NCBI GenBank assembly: GCA_019429385.1 | Contig: JAHYIS010000001.1 | Location: 1-64,000 of the forward strand | DNA from: ANME-2 cluster archaeon | Lineage (GTDB): Archaea > Halobacteriota > Methanosarcinia > Methanosarcinales > Methanocomedenaceae | Direction: 5' to 3' | Length of the DNA stretch: 64,000 nucleotides | Part shown: positions 55,437 through 63,996 of the stretch, one piece after another | Position numbering within the stretch: the first letter of the stretch is position 1 | How the letters are laid out: each line of letters opens with the position of its first letter | Notes under the pieces: generated by a model | The model's input: the letters and a program-made list of their open reading frames with translations, nothing else | What the model was told of the DNA's origin: nothing | Database searches by the model: none | Made by a program: the position numbers and the translations under genes

Positions 55437-55828
55437 ATCTTTTTACACTTTCCAGATTTATTATTATATTAGTTTGTTATCAACATTAAGAACCTATCGA
55501 TAAAAACAATAAATCATGAATTACCTTTCTGGCATTTTTTTATCCGATTGGTGTTATTGTGCTAAACTTTCCGACTCTTTCCAAAGCTAGAACCCCTTCG
55601 CTACCGAACTCCGCACAGCACATCACGATGCTGCACTTCCCGTCCTCTTCGTCCAGGGGCAGACACAGACGGCGGGATTTTAACCCGCAGTGGGACATAC
55701 TTTCTTTTCTCCAATGTCCTGGTTGTTCATCATTCTCTTTTACGCTTCAAGGCACGCCAGTCAACGACCCCGAATCGTAAATCCGACAGGCGTCAGATTG
55801 GATGCTCGTGTTTTGTTTTTTGATTGCG
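55437..55828. other. Intergenic region with possible element remnants
   Basis: About 390 bases. The first 100 are AT-rich and probably hold the hicBA promoter. From 55600 to 55700 the minus strand has a short protein-like frame (KCSIVMCCAEFGSEGVLALERV) of unknown origin. The stretch 55758-55808 repeats the motif seen at 25016-25064. No intact gene is recognised. Confidence 0.4.
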
Positions 55829-56147
55829 ATGAACCGCATCCAGGAAGTGAGATTCAAGGAGCGGGGAGTGGGCCTGCAGTCTGATGAGATCAGGTGCTGT
55901 ATGGATAGTATGAGAGAGCAGGGTGCCTATGGAGCAGGCATTGAGTTCGTTCGGGCCGACGGTCTATGCTGTGGCTGAGGGGGCCGGGAGAGTGAAGAAC
56001 GCTGTGGCCGAATTTGGGGATTCGACTATTGGATGGCAGGTTTTTGGTAGTGGCAGGAGGATTGAGAGGAGTCACTATACCCCGTACTTGAAGGATCCGG
56101 GGCTTGTTAACGTTTTTTGGCATATGAACGTTTCTATTTATCCTTAA
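55829..56147 (+). pseudogene. GHMP-family gene fragment (beta-RFAP synthase-like), second copy, frameshifted
   Basis: Begins further 5' in the parent gene than the first copy (QEVRFKERGVGLQSDEIRCC, then MDSMREQGAYGAG). One extra T in GGCATTGAG shifts the frame. After that the other frame gives SSFGPTVYAVAEGAG, close to the first copy. The normal C-terminus is lost after WQVFGSG, and the remaining sequence runs to the IS200-type transposase gene. Clearly non-functional. Confidence 0.65.
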
Positions 56148-56544
56148 CTGAACAGTCTTGAGTTGAAATATATTTCTCAACTACCTCCCATCCCTGCCAA
56201 ACAGACCCGTGATAACACCCTGGTGACCACAGATGATCTTCACACCATTCTTTGAGATGTGGAACGTTCTGTCTCAATATTCTGCTCGAACGTCCTTTGA
56301 TCTTCTTTGCAATAAAACGTACGGAATATTTTGGTGGGTATTGAATAAATAAATGGACATGATCAATATTCACGGAAATATCTATGATCTTGATATCCAT
56401 TTCTTTACACGGTTTTCTGATTATAGCTTCTGTCACCAGGCCAACTTCTCCAACAAGGATCTTCCCCCGATATTTCGGGGTAATTACCATGTGGTCGGTG
56501 AGTAACGAAACAGTATGTCTGTCAAGTCTCAATTCTTTTTTCAT
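56134..56544 (-). CDS. tnpA: IS200/IS605-family Y1 transposase TnpA
   Basis: 136 residues from the ATG at 56544. The HUH motif is in NIDHVHLFIQYPP, the catalytic Tyr in VVEKYISTQ, and LLTDHMVITPKYRG is the usual first strand. It mediates single-strand peel-and-paste transposition. No tnpB is adjacent, so this is an IS200-like solo element. Terminal hairpins were not located with confidence. Confidence 0.9.
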   Translation of the reverse strand: MKKELRLDRHTVSLLTDHMVITPKYRGKILVGEVGLVTEAIIRKPCKEMDIKIIDISVNIDHVHLFIQYPPKYSVRFIAKKIKGRSSRILRQNVPHLKEWCEDHLWSPGCYHGSVWQGWEVVEKYISTQDCSVKDK

Positions 56545-56725
56545 GGTTTGGCATTTTATAGTAAGCAATAGTAAATAATCGGCGAGAGCTCAGTGAAAGT
56601 ATTATGTGATGTTTAAATGAATTACAGATACACCCGGAATAACTCGTTTGAAAGTCGGAATATCTATCCGGGTACATCCATGCACCCTGATGTGCAGGTG
56701 GAAAGGTAGATGAACAACACCATTA

Positions 56726-56740
56726 AAACCTTTATATCCT
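56726..56740 (+). promoter_or_regulatory. TATA box of argB
   Basis: AAAACCTTTATATCC about 50 bases before the argB ATG, in the right place for an archaeal promoter with a short leader. Confidence 0.45.
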
Positions 56741-56784
56741 TCCATAACATATAATCCCCAGAAAAGTAAGGAGCACCCGCAATC

Positions 56785-57666
56785 ATGAACATCAGCCGCG
56801 AGCAGATATTGATAGAAGCCCTCCCGTATATCAGGGAGTTCCACGACTCCATCATGGTCATCAAGGTAGGAGGCCATGCCATGGTGGACCCCGGGCTCAT
56901 GGAGGACATTGTGCAGGACGTGGTACTCCTGCGCTATGTGGGCATCCACCCCATCATTGTCCACGGCGGCGGACCCGAGATAACCCAGAAAATGGAAGCG
57001 ATGGGCAAGAAAAGCGAGTTCGTGGCAGGACTGCGTATCACCGATGACGAGACCATGGAAATAGCCCGCATGGTACTGGTGGGTAACATCAACACCCGCA
57101 TCGTGTCTGCCATCGGCACCTTTGGCGGTAAAGGGCTGGGGCTATCAGGCAAGGACGGCCGGCTCATTGTTGCCAGAAAGAAAGCCCTCCAGCACGTCAC
57201 CGTGGAAGGCAGGGAACATGACGTTGACCTGGGCTGGGTGGGTGATGTGGAAATTATAAATCCGGAGATACTCTTAATAGCGGCGGGCAAGGGTTATATT
57301 CCGGTCATTGCTCCTATTGCAGTTGATGAGAAGGGCAACAGCCTGAACATCAATGCTGATACCGTTGCCGGTGACATAGCCGCAGCCATGCGGGCCAAGA
57401 AACTCATACTCATGACCGATGTACCGGGTGTACTGGAGGATCCTGCCAACAAATCCACCCGCATCTCCCGTATACAGTTGGAAAATATCGAGGACATGAT
57501 AGCGGATGGCACCATTGCGGGGGGAATGATCCCAAAGGTACGTTCAGCAGCGAGCGCAGTGGAAAAAGGTGTGGAAAAAGTACATATCATTGACGGTAGC
57601 AAGTCCCATAGTATACTGCTCGAACTGTTCACGGACCAGGGTATAGGGACCATGATATTCCATTAA
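56785..57666 (+). CDS. argB: Acetylglutamate kinase
   Basis: 293 residues. Amino-acid kinase family with VIKVGGHAMVD, IVHGGGPEITQKMEAMG, GLSGKDGRLIVARK and ILMTDVPGVLEDP, and GGMIPKVRSAASAVEKG near the end. Phosphorylates N-acetylglutamate in arginine synthesis. A purine-rich AGTAAGGAG lies upstream. It stands alone between the debris zone and the EMC6-like gene. Confidence 0.96.
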   Translation: MNISREQILIEALPYIREFHDSIMVIKVGGHAMVDPGLMEDIVQDVVLLRYVGIHPIIVHGGGPEITQKMEAMGKKSEFVAGLRITDDETMEIARMVLVGNINTRIVSAIGTFGGKGLGLSGKDGRLIVARKKALQHVTVEGREHDVDLGWVGDVEIINPEILLIAAGKGYIPVIAPIAVDEKGNSLNINADTVAGDIAAAMRAKKLILMTDVPGVLEDPANKSTRISRIQLENIEDMIADGTIAGGMIPKVRSAASAVEKGVEKVHIIDGSKSHSILLELFTDQGIGTMIFH

Positions 57667-57750
57667 AAATGTATCCTGTTTTACCACAGTTAAGCATATA
57701 AGGTATCCGAAGTCTATTAGGTCAAATCGTATTGTCTGGAGTAGCGACCA

Positions 57751-58221
57751 TTGAGTAAAAAGACCAAAAGCGCAAAGAAAGGATTCTGGGAGCGGGCCAA
57801 AGAATCAGCGGCACAGCAACAGGCATTGGCAGAGCGTGAGAAAGCTGCAAAGCAAAAAAAAGGGACTGAAAAATCTCCCTCAACTCCATCCCTATCAGTT
57901 CCTTCTCCGCCAGTGGAAAAGACTCCTGAGGAGAAGCAGAAGCTCCACAAACTCGGCATTATTAAGACAGTGGTTCCTGCCTTAATAGGGGCACTTGCCG
58001 GATTCATTAGTTTTTTTAACATGGGGGATGGTACCGAATATCCCTGGCTTTCTATTATTCTGTTCGTGGCAATCTTCTCATACTATGCCCAGCGTATTAT
58101 ATATCCTATACTAGGGCTGGATATGAAAGAATTCGGTAAGAAGGACTGGTTCTATGTTGAGTTCATGACAATCATTTTCTGGCTTGTGGTCTGGACACTA
58201 TTACTGAACCCTCCCCTTTGA
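57751..58221 (+). CDS. EMC6-like membrane protein
   Basis: 156 residues from a TTG. A basic, Ala/Lys-rich N-terminal half (SKKTKSAKKGFWERAKESAA) is followed by three transmembrane helices (VVPALIGALAGFISFF, LSIILFVAIFSYYA, FMTIIFWLVVWTLLL). The layout fits the archaeal EMC6-like family linked to membrane-protein insertion. It overlaps the open frame leading into rli, so the two are probably cotranscribed. Confidence 0.65.
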   Translation: MSKKTKSAKKGFWERAKESAAQQQALAEREKAAKQKKGTEKSPSTPSLSVPSPPVEKTPEEKQKLHKLGIIKTVVPALIGALAGFISFFNMGDGTEYPWLSIILFVAIFSYYAQRIIYPILGLDMKEFGKKDWFYVEFMTIIFWLVVWTLLLNPPL

Positions 58222-58244
58222 ACCATTTTTCAGGTGTGATCTCT

Positions 58245-60023
58245 ATGAGGATAGCCATCGTTAAAAAAGACAGGTGCCAGTTCAAGAAATGCGGTCGCGA
58301 ATGCATTCATTTTTGTCCCAGGGTACGTACCGGGGACGAGACCGTAGTTATCGGTGAGGATAGCAAGGCTGTAATATCAGAAGAACTCTGCGTAGGCTGT
58401 GGCATCTGTGTAAAGAAATGTCCTTTTGATGCAATCATGATAATCGGGCTGCCCGAGGAGCTGGACAACCCTGTGCACAGGTATGGACCCAACGGGTTTG
58501 CGCTCTACGGGTTGCCAACACCGGTACAGGGTAAGGTCACGGGTATCCTTGGCCAGAACGGGGTGGGAAAATCAACAACCGTCAATATCTTAAGTGGTAT
58601 CATGATGCCTAACCTGGGTAAAGACAACACTACCTGGGATGAAGTGCTGGAGATTTATTCCGGCTCAGGTATGTACGATTATATGCAAGCCCTCTCGGAA
58701 GGTAATATCAAAGCTTCCCATAAACCGCAGTATGTGGATAACATCCCCAAAGCAGTGAAAGGCAATGTATCTCAATTGCTCAGTAAAGCCGATGAGCGGG
58801 GTATCATGGATGAAATGGCAAGCAAGCTTGAGATAGAGCATGTGCTGGGAAGGGACATTAAAGAGCTTTCCGGAGGTGAACTTCAAAGGGTGGCACTGGC
58901 TGCATGTGTGAGCAGGGAAGCTGATTTCTATTTCATTGACGAGATCAGTCCTTACCTTGACATTTACCAGCGCATCAATTCGGCGCGTATCATTCAGGAA
59001 CTTGCAGAAACCAGTGCAGTGATGGTGATAGAACACGACCTGGCCCTCCTGGACCTGCTGGCAGATACCGTACATATCGCTTATGGTATTCCTGCAGGTT
59101 ACGGAGTGATAACTCAGCCAAAAGGTGTGAGGGTTGCCATTAACCAGTACCTCCATGGATTTCTGGCTGAGGAGAACATACGATTGCGCACCGAAGCCAT
59201 CGAGTTCGAGGAACATCCGCCGCGGGAGCAAAAAGCTATCCCTACTTTGCTTGAATTTGGCAGGTTCACCAAGAAATATGGCGAGGATGGATTTGAACTG
59301 GTAGTTGGAAGTGATACCATCGGCAGTGTAATAAAAAAGGGCGAGGTCATAGGTATTGTGGGACCCAATGGGATAGGAAAAACAACATTTGTGAAAATTC
59401 TGGCAGGTGACGAAACACCTACAACAGGCAATCTTGAGACTGAACTTACCATCGCATACAAACCCCAGTACTTGAAGGGCGACTATCCAGTTACCGTGAG
59501 GAGCTTTCTACGGGGTATTAACACCAAGTTCGATACCAGTTATTACCAGACCGAGATAATCAAGCCGCTGCAGCTGGACGGCCTGATGGACAGGACGCTG
59601 ACTGAACTTTCGGGAGGTGAACTGCAGCGTGCTGCTATTGCTGCCTGTCTTGGCAAGAATGCTGACCTGTATATCTTCGACGAACCCAGCGCACACCTTG
59701 ATGTGGAACAGCGTTCCCTGGCAACCAGGGTTATCCGCAGGTTCACAGAAAATAATAATGTGACTGCCATGGTAGTGGACCATGATATTTATTTGATTGA
59801 TATGCTGGCCGAGAGGCTTGTAGTGTTTGAGGGAAACCCGGGAGTAATAGGAGAGGTCCACGGTCCCTTTAACATGCGTGAGGGTATGAACCTGTTTTTG
59901 AAGAACCTGAATATCACATTCAGGCGGGATGATGAAACCCGCAGGCCCAGGGTAAATAAAACAAATTCAAAGTTGGATAGACAGCAAAAGTCTGTGGGTG
60001 AATATTATTATGCTTTGGAATAG
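58245..60023 (+). CDS. rli: ABCE1/RLI ribosome-recycling ATPase
   Basis: 592 residues from the ATG at 58245 (GGTG upstream). Two N-terminal [4Fe-4S] sites (CQFKKCGRECIHFCP and CVGCGICVKKCPFDA) precede tandem ABC domains: GQNGVGKSTT with LSGGELQRVALA, then GPNGIGKTTFV with LSGGELQRAAIA. It splits post-termination ribosomes with aRF1/Pelota. Length is normal. Ends in TAG. Confidence 0.97.
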   Translation: MRIAIVKKDRCQFKKCGRECIHFCPRVRTGDETVVIGEDSKAVISEELCVGCGICVKKCPFDAIMIIGLPEELDNPVHRYGPNGFALYGLPTPVQGKVTGILGQNGVGKSTTVNILSGIMMPNLGKDNTTWDEVLEIYSGSGMYDYMQALSEGNIKASHKPQYVDNIPKAVKGNVSQLLSKADERGIMDEMASKLEIEHVLGRDIKELSGGELQRVALAACVSREADFYFIDEISPYLDIYQRINSARIIQELAETSAVMVIEHDLALLDLLADTVHIAYGIPAGYGVITQPKGVRVAINQYLHGFLAEENIRLRTEAIEFEEHPPREQKAIPTLLEFGRFTKKYGEDGFELVVGSDTIGSVIKKGEVIGIVGPNGIGKTTFVKILAGDETPTTGNLETELTIAYKPQYLKGDYPVTVRSFLRGINTKFDTSYYQTEIIKPLQLDGLMDRTLTELSGGELQRAAIAACLGKNADLYIFDEPSAHLDVEQRSLATRVIRRFTENNNVTAMVVDHDIYLIDMLAERLVVFEGNPGVIGEVHGPFNMREGMNLFLKNLNITFRRDDETRRPRVNKTNSKLDRQQKSVGEYYYALE

Positions 60024-60076
60024 AATTAACTATTATTAATTAAAAAAATGATTGGCAATAAATTAAAATAACAAGT

Positions 60077-60086
60077 TTTATATAAG
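60077..60086 (+). promoter_or_regulatory. TATA box of the multihaem cytochrome operon
   Basis: TTTATATAAG about 35 bases before the first start codon of the operon, after the end of rli; consistent with an independent promoter and nearly leaderless transcript. Confidence 0.5.
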
Positions 60087-60114
60087 AAATTCTTATTATC
60101 AAATGTGGTGAGTA

Positions 60115-60372
60115 TTGTTGGATTCAAAAGACATTAAATTCATATTGTCATTGATACTTCAAATTCCTGTATGGTTCACAGGTGTTTACTGGGGAATATA
60201 CTGGATGTTCAACTGGATATTGGGTGCTAATGCCCATCCGGGTGAATCAGGACTGACCCGGATAGGAGGCACTATAATATGTGCATTACTGGTTTACGCA
60301 ATTATGTGGTTCACATACGGTTTCCTGGCGTATTCATTCAACCTGCCAAAACCATTTTGTAAAAAAACGTGA
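60115..60372 (+). CDS. Small membrane protein, first gene of the cytochrome operon
   Basis: 85 residues from a TTG (GGTGAG nearby), with two hydrophobic helices (FILSLILQIPVWFTGVYWGIY and TIICALLVYAIMWFTYGFLAY in part). No haem motif. Being tightly clustered with two multihaem cytochromes it may anchor them or pass electrons from the membrane quinone pool, but no cofactor ligand pattern is clear. Confidence 0.7.
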   Translation: MLDSKDIKFILSLILQIPVWFTGVYWGIYWMFNWILGANAHPGESGLTRIGGTIICALLVYAIMWFTYGFLAYSFNLPKPFCKKT

Positions 60373-60453
60373 TGGTTAAAAGGTGAGACAAAAGTAAAAG
60401 AGATTCAATTATTGAATATATCGACTGGCAAAAATAAAAATGAGGGCAAGGGT

Positions 60454-61095
60454 ATGAGTTTAAGAAAGCTGGTTCCGGGTGCGTTAACTATTCTGACACT
60501 GGTCTTTTTTTCAATCGGATTGATCACTTCTATGACAACGACCTTAATTATTGAAGAGGATTGCAATACCTGTCATCAAGGTAGGGAATTATCTGAACAG
60601 GCTGCAAATATACATGTGGCCGGTGGTCTTGTAAACAGGGATTGTACAAACTGTCATGAAAGTATTGAACTATCACATGGTGGTTTTGAACTGGACGAAT
60701 GTGACCACTGCCATACTACCGACAGAGGCACGGCAATGGCATATACTGTATGCAGTTCCTGCCATGCAAAAGACCCTCATGAGGAAAAGATGTCTACGAA
60801 CGAGTGTATGGTTTGCCATTCAACATGTTCGACATGTCACAATGTTGCGCAACCTACCCTTGCCGGGGGCAGACATCAGACCTTGCAGTGCGAAGGGTGC
60901 CATATTTATCACCTCTATAAACCCGAATGTACAAGCTGTCATATGAATGTAGTAGGATTGCATGAGAACGTGACTGATGTAGGTTATAGTACCCAGACAT
61001 GTATTACATGTCATGGACCTGCACATGATCATACCGTTGCCCAGATCCAGGAAAAAGTTCAACGTGAGTATACATGGCATTATACTGAAGAGTAG
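60454..61095 (+). CDS. Nine-haem c-type cytochrome, membrane-anchored
   Basis: 213 residues from the ATG at 60454; a TTG at 60412 would add 14 residues. One N-terminal transmembrane helix (LTILTLVFFSIGLITSM) is followed by nine CxxCH haem-binding motifs (CNTCH, CTNCH, CDHCH, CSSCH, CMVCH, CSTCH, CEGCH, CTSCH, CITCH) in about 170 residues. The domain would face outward. Probably carries electrons between the membrane and outer acceptors. Confidence 0.93.
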   Translation: MSLRKLVPGALTILTLVFFSIGLITSMTTTLIIEEDCNTCHQGRELSEQAANIHVAGGLVNRDCTNCHESIELSHGGFELDECDHCHTTDRGTAMAYTVCSSCHAKDPHEEKMSTNECMVCHSTCSTCHNVAQPTLAGGRHQTLQCEGCHIYHLYKPECTSCHMNVVGLHENVTDVGYSTQTCITCHGPAHDHTVAQIQEKVQREYTWHYTEE

Positions 61096-61121
61096 GCAAA
61101 AACACATATGGTGAATTATTT

Positions 61122-62225
61122 ATGGTTGATACGAGAAAGGTGATTGTTACAGTTATTATGCTGTTTTTCGTTTTGATTGCGGTATTTGTATTTATTGATG
61201 CATCTCATTTTGTAAGAAATAACAGTTTTTGCATGGTATGCCATGAAAAAGAATACGATTCCTACAATGACCCCGGGGATTCACTGGATTACGCCCATTC
61301 GCATTATGATATTTCATGTGCAGGATGTCATGAGGGACATGATCATGTGGCATACACGGGCCTTTTGACCAAAATGATGGTTCGTGACGTGCTCGGAACG
61401 CATCCTCCTGAGAACAAAGAGGATACTAAACTGGAGAATAAGGAACGATGTCTGGTATGTCATGAGAATTACAAGATAATACTGAATGATCGGCCGCTTG
61501 ATCCCCATGCAAACGTAACTGACTGTGCATCATGTCATTCAGGCCACACACGAGGAATGCCTGAAAAAACATGTGCATCGTGTCATCCGATACCATTTAC
61601 TTCATTAGAAGAGAAGGGGGGCAAGCATTCCAAGAAAGGTTGCGCATTCTGCCATCCATCACATGGTTATGTCATGGAATGCGTACAGTGTCATGGTTCA
61701 TTCCATCAAGGGGTATTTGTGGATTGTAAAGAATGCCACAGCGACGCCCATAAACCTGCGGATATTGAATTCACCGAGGTGGCTATTAATAAAAGTCTGT
61801 GTATCAAATGTCATTACAATGTTAATGTAACTTTCAATGTACAACCATCGAAACACTCTAATCTGGACTGTATAATGTGTCATCCATCCCATGGCCAGAA
61901 ACAGCAATGTTCCAAATGCCATAAACCGCATGGTGAGGAATCTACCCAGGCAGATTGTTTTGTTTGCCATAGAGGGCATACTCCCAGGAATGTAAAATAT
62001 TCGGGCAATACACCGACATCATTATGCCTTGAATGCCATGAGCAGACCGGGAATAATTTATTGAATAGTAATACTCGGCATGCCCAGTTAAAATGTGTCA
62101 AGTGTCACCCTAACCACGCTCAGGTTCCGACCTGTATGGACTGTCATGGTACACCGCACACCAGTACCACAACTGATTGCAAACGATGCCACATTTCAGC
62201 ACATGAATTATGGATTAAAGAATGA
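61122..62225 (+). CDS. Sixteen-haem c-type cytochrome, membrane-anchored
   Basis: 367 residues. N-terminal transmembrane helix (VIVTVIMLFFVLIAVFVFI) then sixteen CxxCH motifs, the first CMVCH at about residue 40 and the last CKRCH near the end; several are followed by distal His residues (HPSHG, HSGH) suggesting bis-His ligation. This density is usual in extracellular electron transfer chains of methane-oxidising archaea. It is 26 bases downstream of the nine-haem gene. Confidence 0.95.
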   Translation: MVDTRKVIVTVIMLFFVLIAVFVFIDASHFVRNNSFCMVCHEKEYDSYNDPGDSLDYAHSHYDISCAGCHEGHDHVAYTGLLTKMMVRDVLGTHPPENKEDTKLENKERCLVCHENYKIILNDRPLDPHANVTDCASCHSGHTRGMPEKTCASCHPIPFTSLEEKGGKHSKKGCAFCHPSHGYVMECVQCHGSFHQGVFVDCKECHSDAHKPADIEFTEVAINKSLCIKCHYNVNVTFNVQPSKHSNLDCIMCHPSHGQKQQCSKCHKPHGEESTQADCFVCHRGHTPRNVKYSGNTPTSLCLECHEQTGNNLLNSNTRHAQLKCVKCHPNHAQVPTCMDCHGTPHTSTTTDCKRCHISAHELWIKE

Positions 62226-62237
62226 GGAGAGATGTAA

Positions 62238-62477
62238 ATGATACCTGCAATATTAAAATCTGACGTGATTTTGTATTATGTGGCTGTGTTCTTTGGTATA
62301 ATTGCCGTGACAATGTTGCTGATATTTATTCCTTTCAAGTCAGTTGCCACTCTGATGATGATGGTATCTGGATTGGGCATATTGAGCTTAGGTTTATTGA
62401 TATTGTGTGTGGCGATACTATGGGATTTAAAGAAGAAATACCTTGATAAAGAGCATACTTCCGTCCATAATCACTGA
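62238..62477 (+). CDS. Small membrane protein, last gene of the cytochrome operon
   Basis: 79 residues with two hydrophobic helices (ILYYVAVFFGIIAVTMLLIFI and GLGILSLGLLILCVAIL). It starts 12 bases after the sixteen-haem cytochrome, with GAGGAGA upstream, and closes the operon. Function unknown; likely a membrane subunit of the cytochrome complex. Confidence 0.7.
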   Translation: MIPAILKSDVILYYVAVFFGIIAVTMLLIFIPFKSVATLMMMVSGLGILSLGLLILCVAILWDLKKKYLDKEHTSVHNH

Positions 62478-62495
62478 TTTCATGAACGTAAGTTG

Positions 62496-62783
62496 TTAGA
62501 ACATGAGTTCCAGTGCTGCCTGCCCGGTCATTCCCTCTTGAATTCCCAGGTTTTGGGCAGCTGTTGTGGATTCTACCACAGTGGCCGCCAGCACATCATT
62601 AAAACTGCCGACACCAGTTACTTTTACGGCCACATCACCCAGACGCTCGGCTGTGTCAATGTGCAGGTAGCCGCACATGACAAAACCTTTTGGTGCCTTA
62701 ATGACAAGCAATGGAGCATGTTCCATATCGATTTTCAACCCCACAGCTGTACCATTTTCAAGTTCGATGGGTTCAATGAGCAT
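62496..62783 (-). CDS. DUF1805 protein
   Basis: 95 residues. Pattern PLLVIKAPKGFVMCGYLHIDTAERLGDVAVKV (in pieces LLVIKAPKGFVMCGYL and RLGDVAVKVTGVG) is that of the DUF1805/YunC family, small alpha/beta proteins of unknown function common in archaea. It starts two bases after the stop of the zinc-ribbon gene, so the two are coupled. Confidence 0.85.
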   Translation of the reverse strand: MLIEPIELENGTAVGLKIDMEHAPLLVIKAPKGFVMCGYLHIDTAERLGDVAVKVTGVGSFNDVLAATVVESTTAAQNLGIQEGMTGQAALELMF

Positions 62784-62785
62784 AG

Positions 62786-62944
62786 TTAATCCATCTTCTT
62801 GAGGTCAGTGGACTGGCAGGTCGGACAGGACAGTTTGGAGCCCATACCCTTGAATTTATTACCGCATGCATTACATTTATAACCTGACATTGCAGCACCA
62901 CTCATGTCAACGCTATCCGCAGTACTCGAATCAACAAAACACAT
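62786..62944 (-). CDS. Small zinc-ribbon protein
   Basis: 52 residues, with GAGG eight bases before the ATG. Two CxxC pairs (YKCNACGNKF and LSCPTCQST) form a zinc ribbon or rubredoxin-like knuckle. It leads a two-gene unit with the DUF1805 protein; an AT-rich promoter (62960-62990) lies upstream. Confidence 0.82.
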   Translation of the reverse strand: MCFVDSSTADSVDMSGAAMSGYKCNACGNKFKGMGSKLSCPTCQSTDLKKMD

Positions 62945-63007
62945 AGTAATTACCTCAATGAATAGAATTCTATTATAGGTTATAAAATTACTGCCTGTGT
63001 GCCAAAC

Positions 63008-63020
63008 ACTTATATACCCC
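63008..63020 (+). promoter_or_regulatory. TATA box ahead of the ribosomal-protein cluster
   Basis: ACTTATATACCCC about 30 bases before the ATG at 63048; it should drive the SPOUT-like gene and the ribosomal protein genes that follow. Confidence 0.5.
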
Positions 63021-63047
63021 TAATGTTATCATAACCGGAAAGTATAG

Positions 63048-63941
63048 ATGATACCTTCACCAGCGGTTAAAGAAAGATCAGGCCTGACAATACTTATACC
63101 TTCATCCCTGACATCAGAGACAAGGGATGAGAGAATAAGGACCTACAAGGTCGGCCAGGTCGCGAGGGCAGCATCGGTGTTTCGGGTTGATAATATTATT
63201 ATCTACCGGGATCCGCAGTTCGATGACAGCAGGTTCATAGACCTGTTACTGAGATATGCAGAAACTCCCCAATACCTGCGCAAACACCTTTTCCCGCTTC
63301 AGAAGGAGCTGAAGTACGCCGGAATATTACCTCCGTTGCGTACACCACATCATCCAACAGCATCAAAATCATCTGACCTGAACGATGGAGAATTCCGCGT
63401 TGGGGTCGTGGTCCCAGGACCAAAGAAGAGCGAGATAAAAGTCGGATCTGACACAATCACATGGGTCGATATCGGTATAGATAGCCCGGTTCCCCTCAAA
63501 CCTTCCTCAAGGAAGGTGCGAATGGGTGAACGTGTCAATGTCAGGATCTTTTCGCGACGACCGATACAAGTTGAACTTGTAGAAACGGACAATATCCCTG
63601 TGTACTGGGGATACCGGACAGCAATTGTAGACAGCCTTGCAGGGGCACTGGATATCGTATCCGGACAGGATGCCCTGATATTGGCCACCTCACGGGAGGG
63701 CCGGGTACTTGATACCCGGTTCCTTGAGGAATTGGGCAGGCAAATAAGGTTAAAGTCTTATACTGTTGTTGTATTCGGTTCACCCAGGCAGGGCGTGGAG
63801 TCCATATTAGCAAGAGAGGGTACAGACCTCTCAAAATATCAGTGTGAATCACTGAATACCGTACCTGAACAAGGCACAGCCACTGTAAGGACAGAAGAAG
63901 CCGTGTGGGCCACACTGTCAATGCTGAACCTCGTCAGGTAA
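63048..63941 (+). CDS. Putative SPOUT RNA methyltransferase (DUF171 type)
   Basis: 297 residues. Matches the archaeal family encoded just upstream of rpl3: start with SLTSETRDERIRTYKVGQVARAASVFRV (in pieces ETRDERIRTYKVGQVAR and ASVFRVDNIIIYRD), a central OB-like insert (YAGILPPLRTPHHP onward), and a SPOUT knot-type C-terminus with VVVFGSPRQG. Expected to methylate rRNA, possibly at uridine N3 near the peptidyl-transferase centre. Position before rpl3 agrees. Confidence 0.85.
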   Translation: MIPSPAVKERSGLTILIPSSLTSETRDERIRTYKVGQVARAASVFRVDNIIIYRDPQFDDSRFIDLLLRYAETPQYLRKHLFPLQKELKYAGILPPLRTPHHPTASKSSDLNDGEFRVGVVVPGPKKSEIKVGSDTITWVDIGIDSPVPLKPSSRKVRMGERVNVRIFSRRPIQVELVETDNIPVYWGYRTAIVDSLAGALDIVSGQDALILATSREGRVLDTRFLEELGRQIRLKSYTVVVFGSPRQGVESILAREGTDLSKYQCESLNTVPEQGTATVRTEEAVWATLSMLNLVR

Positions 63942-63996
63942 GGTTGGAAATAAATCGCGATAAATAGCATATTCCAGGAGATTAAGGAGGAAAACA

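Noticed and set aside
55559-55780. 73-codon open frame in the second debris zone
   Set aside because: No ribosome binding site, unusual composition and no family; more likely part of an element remnant.
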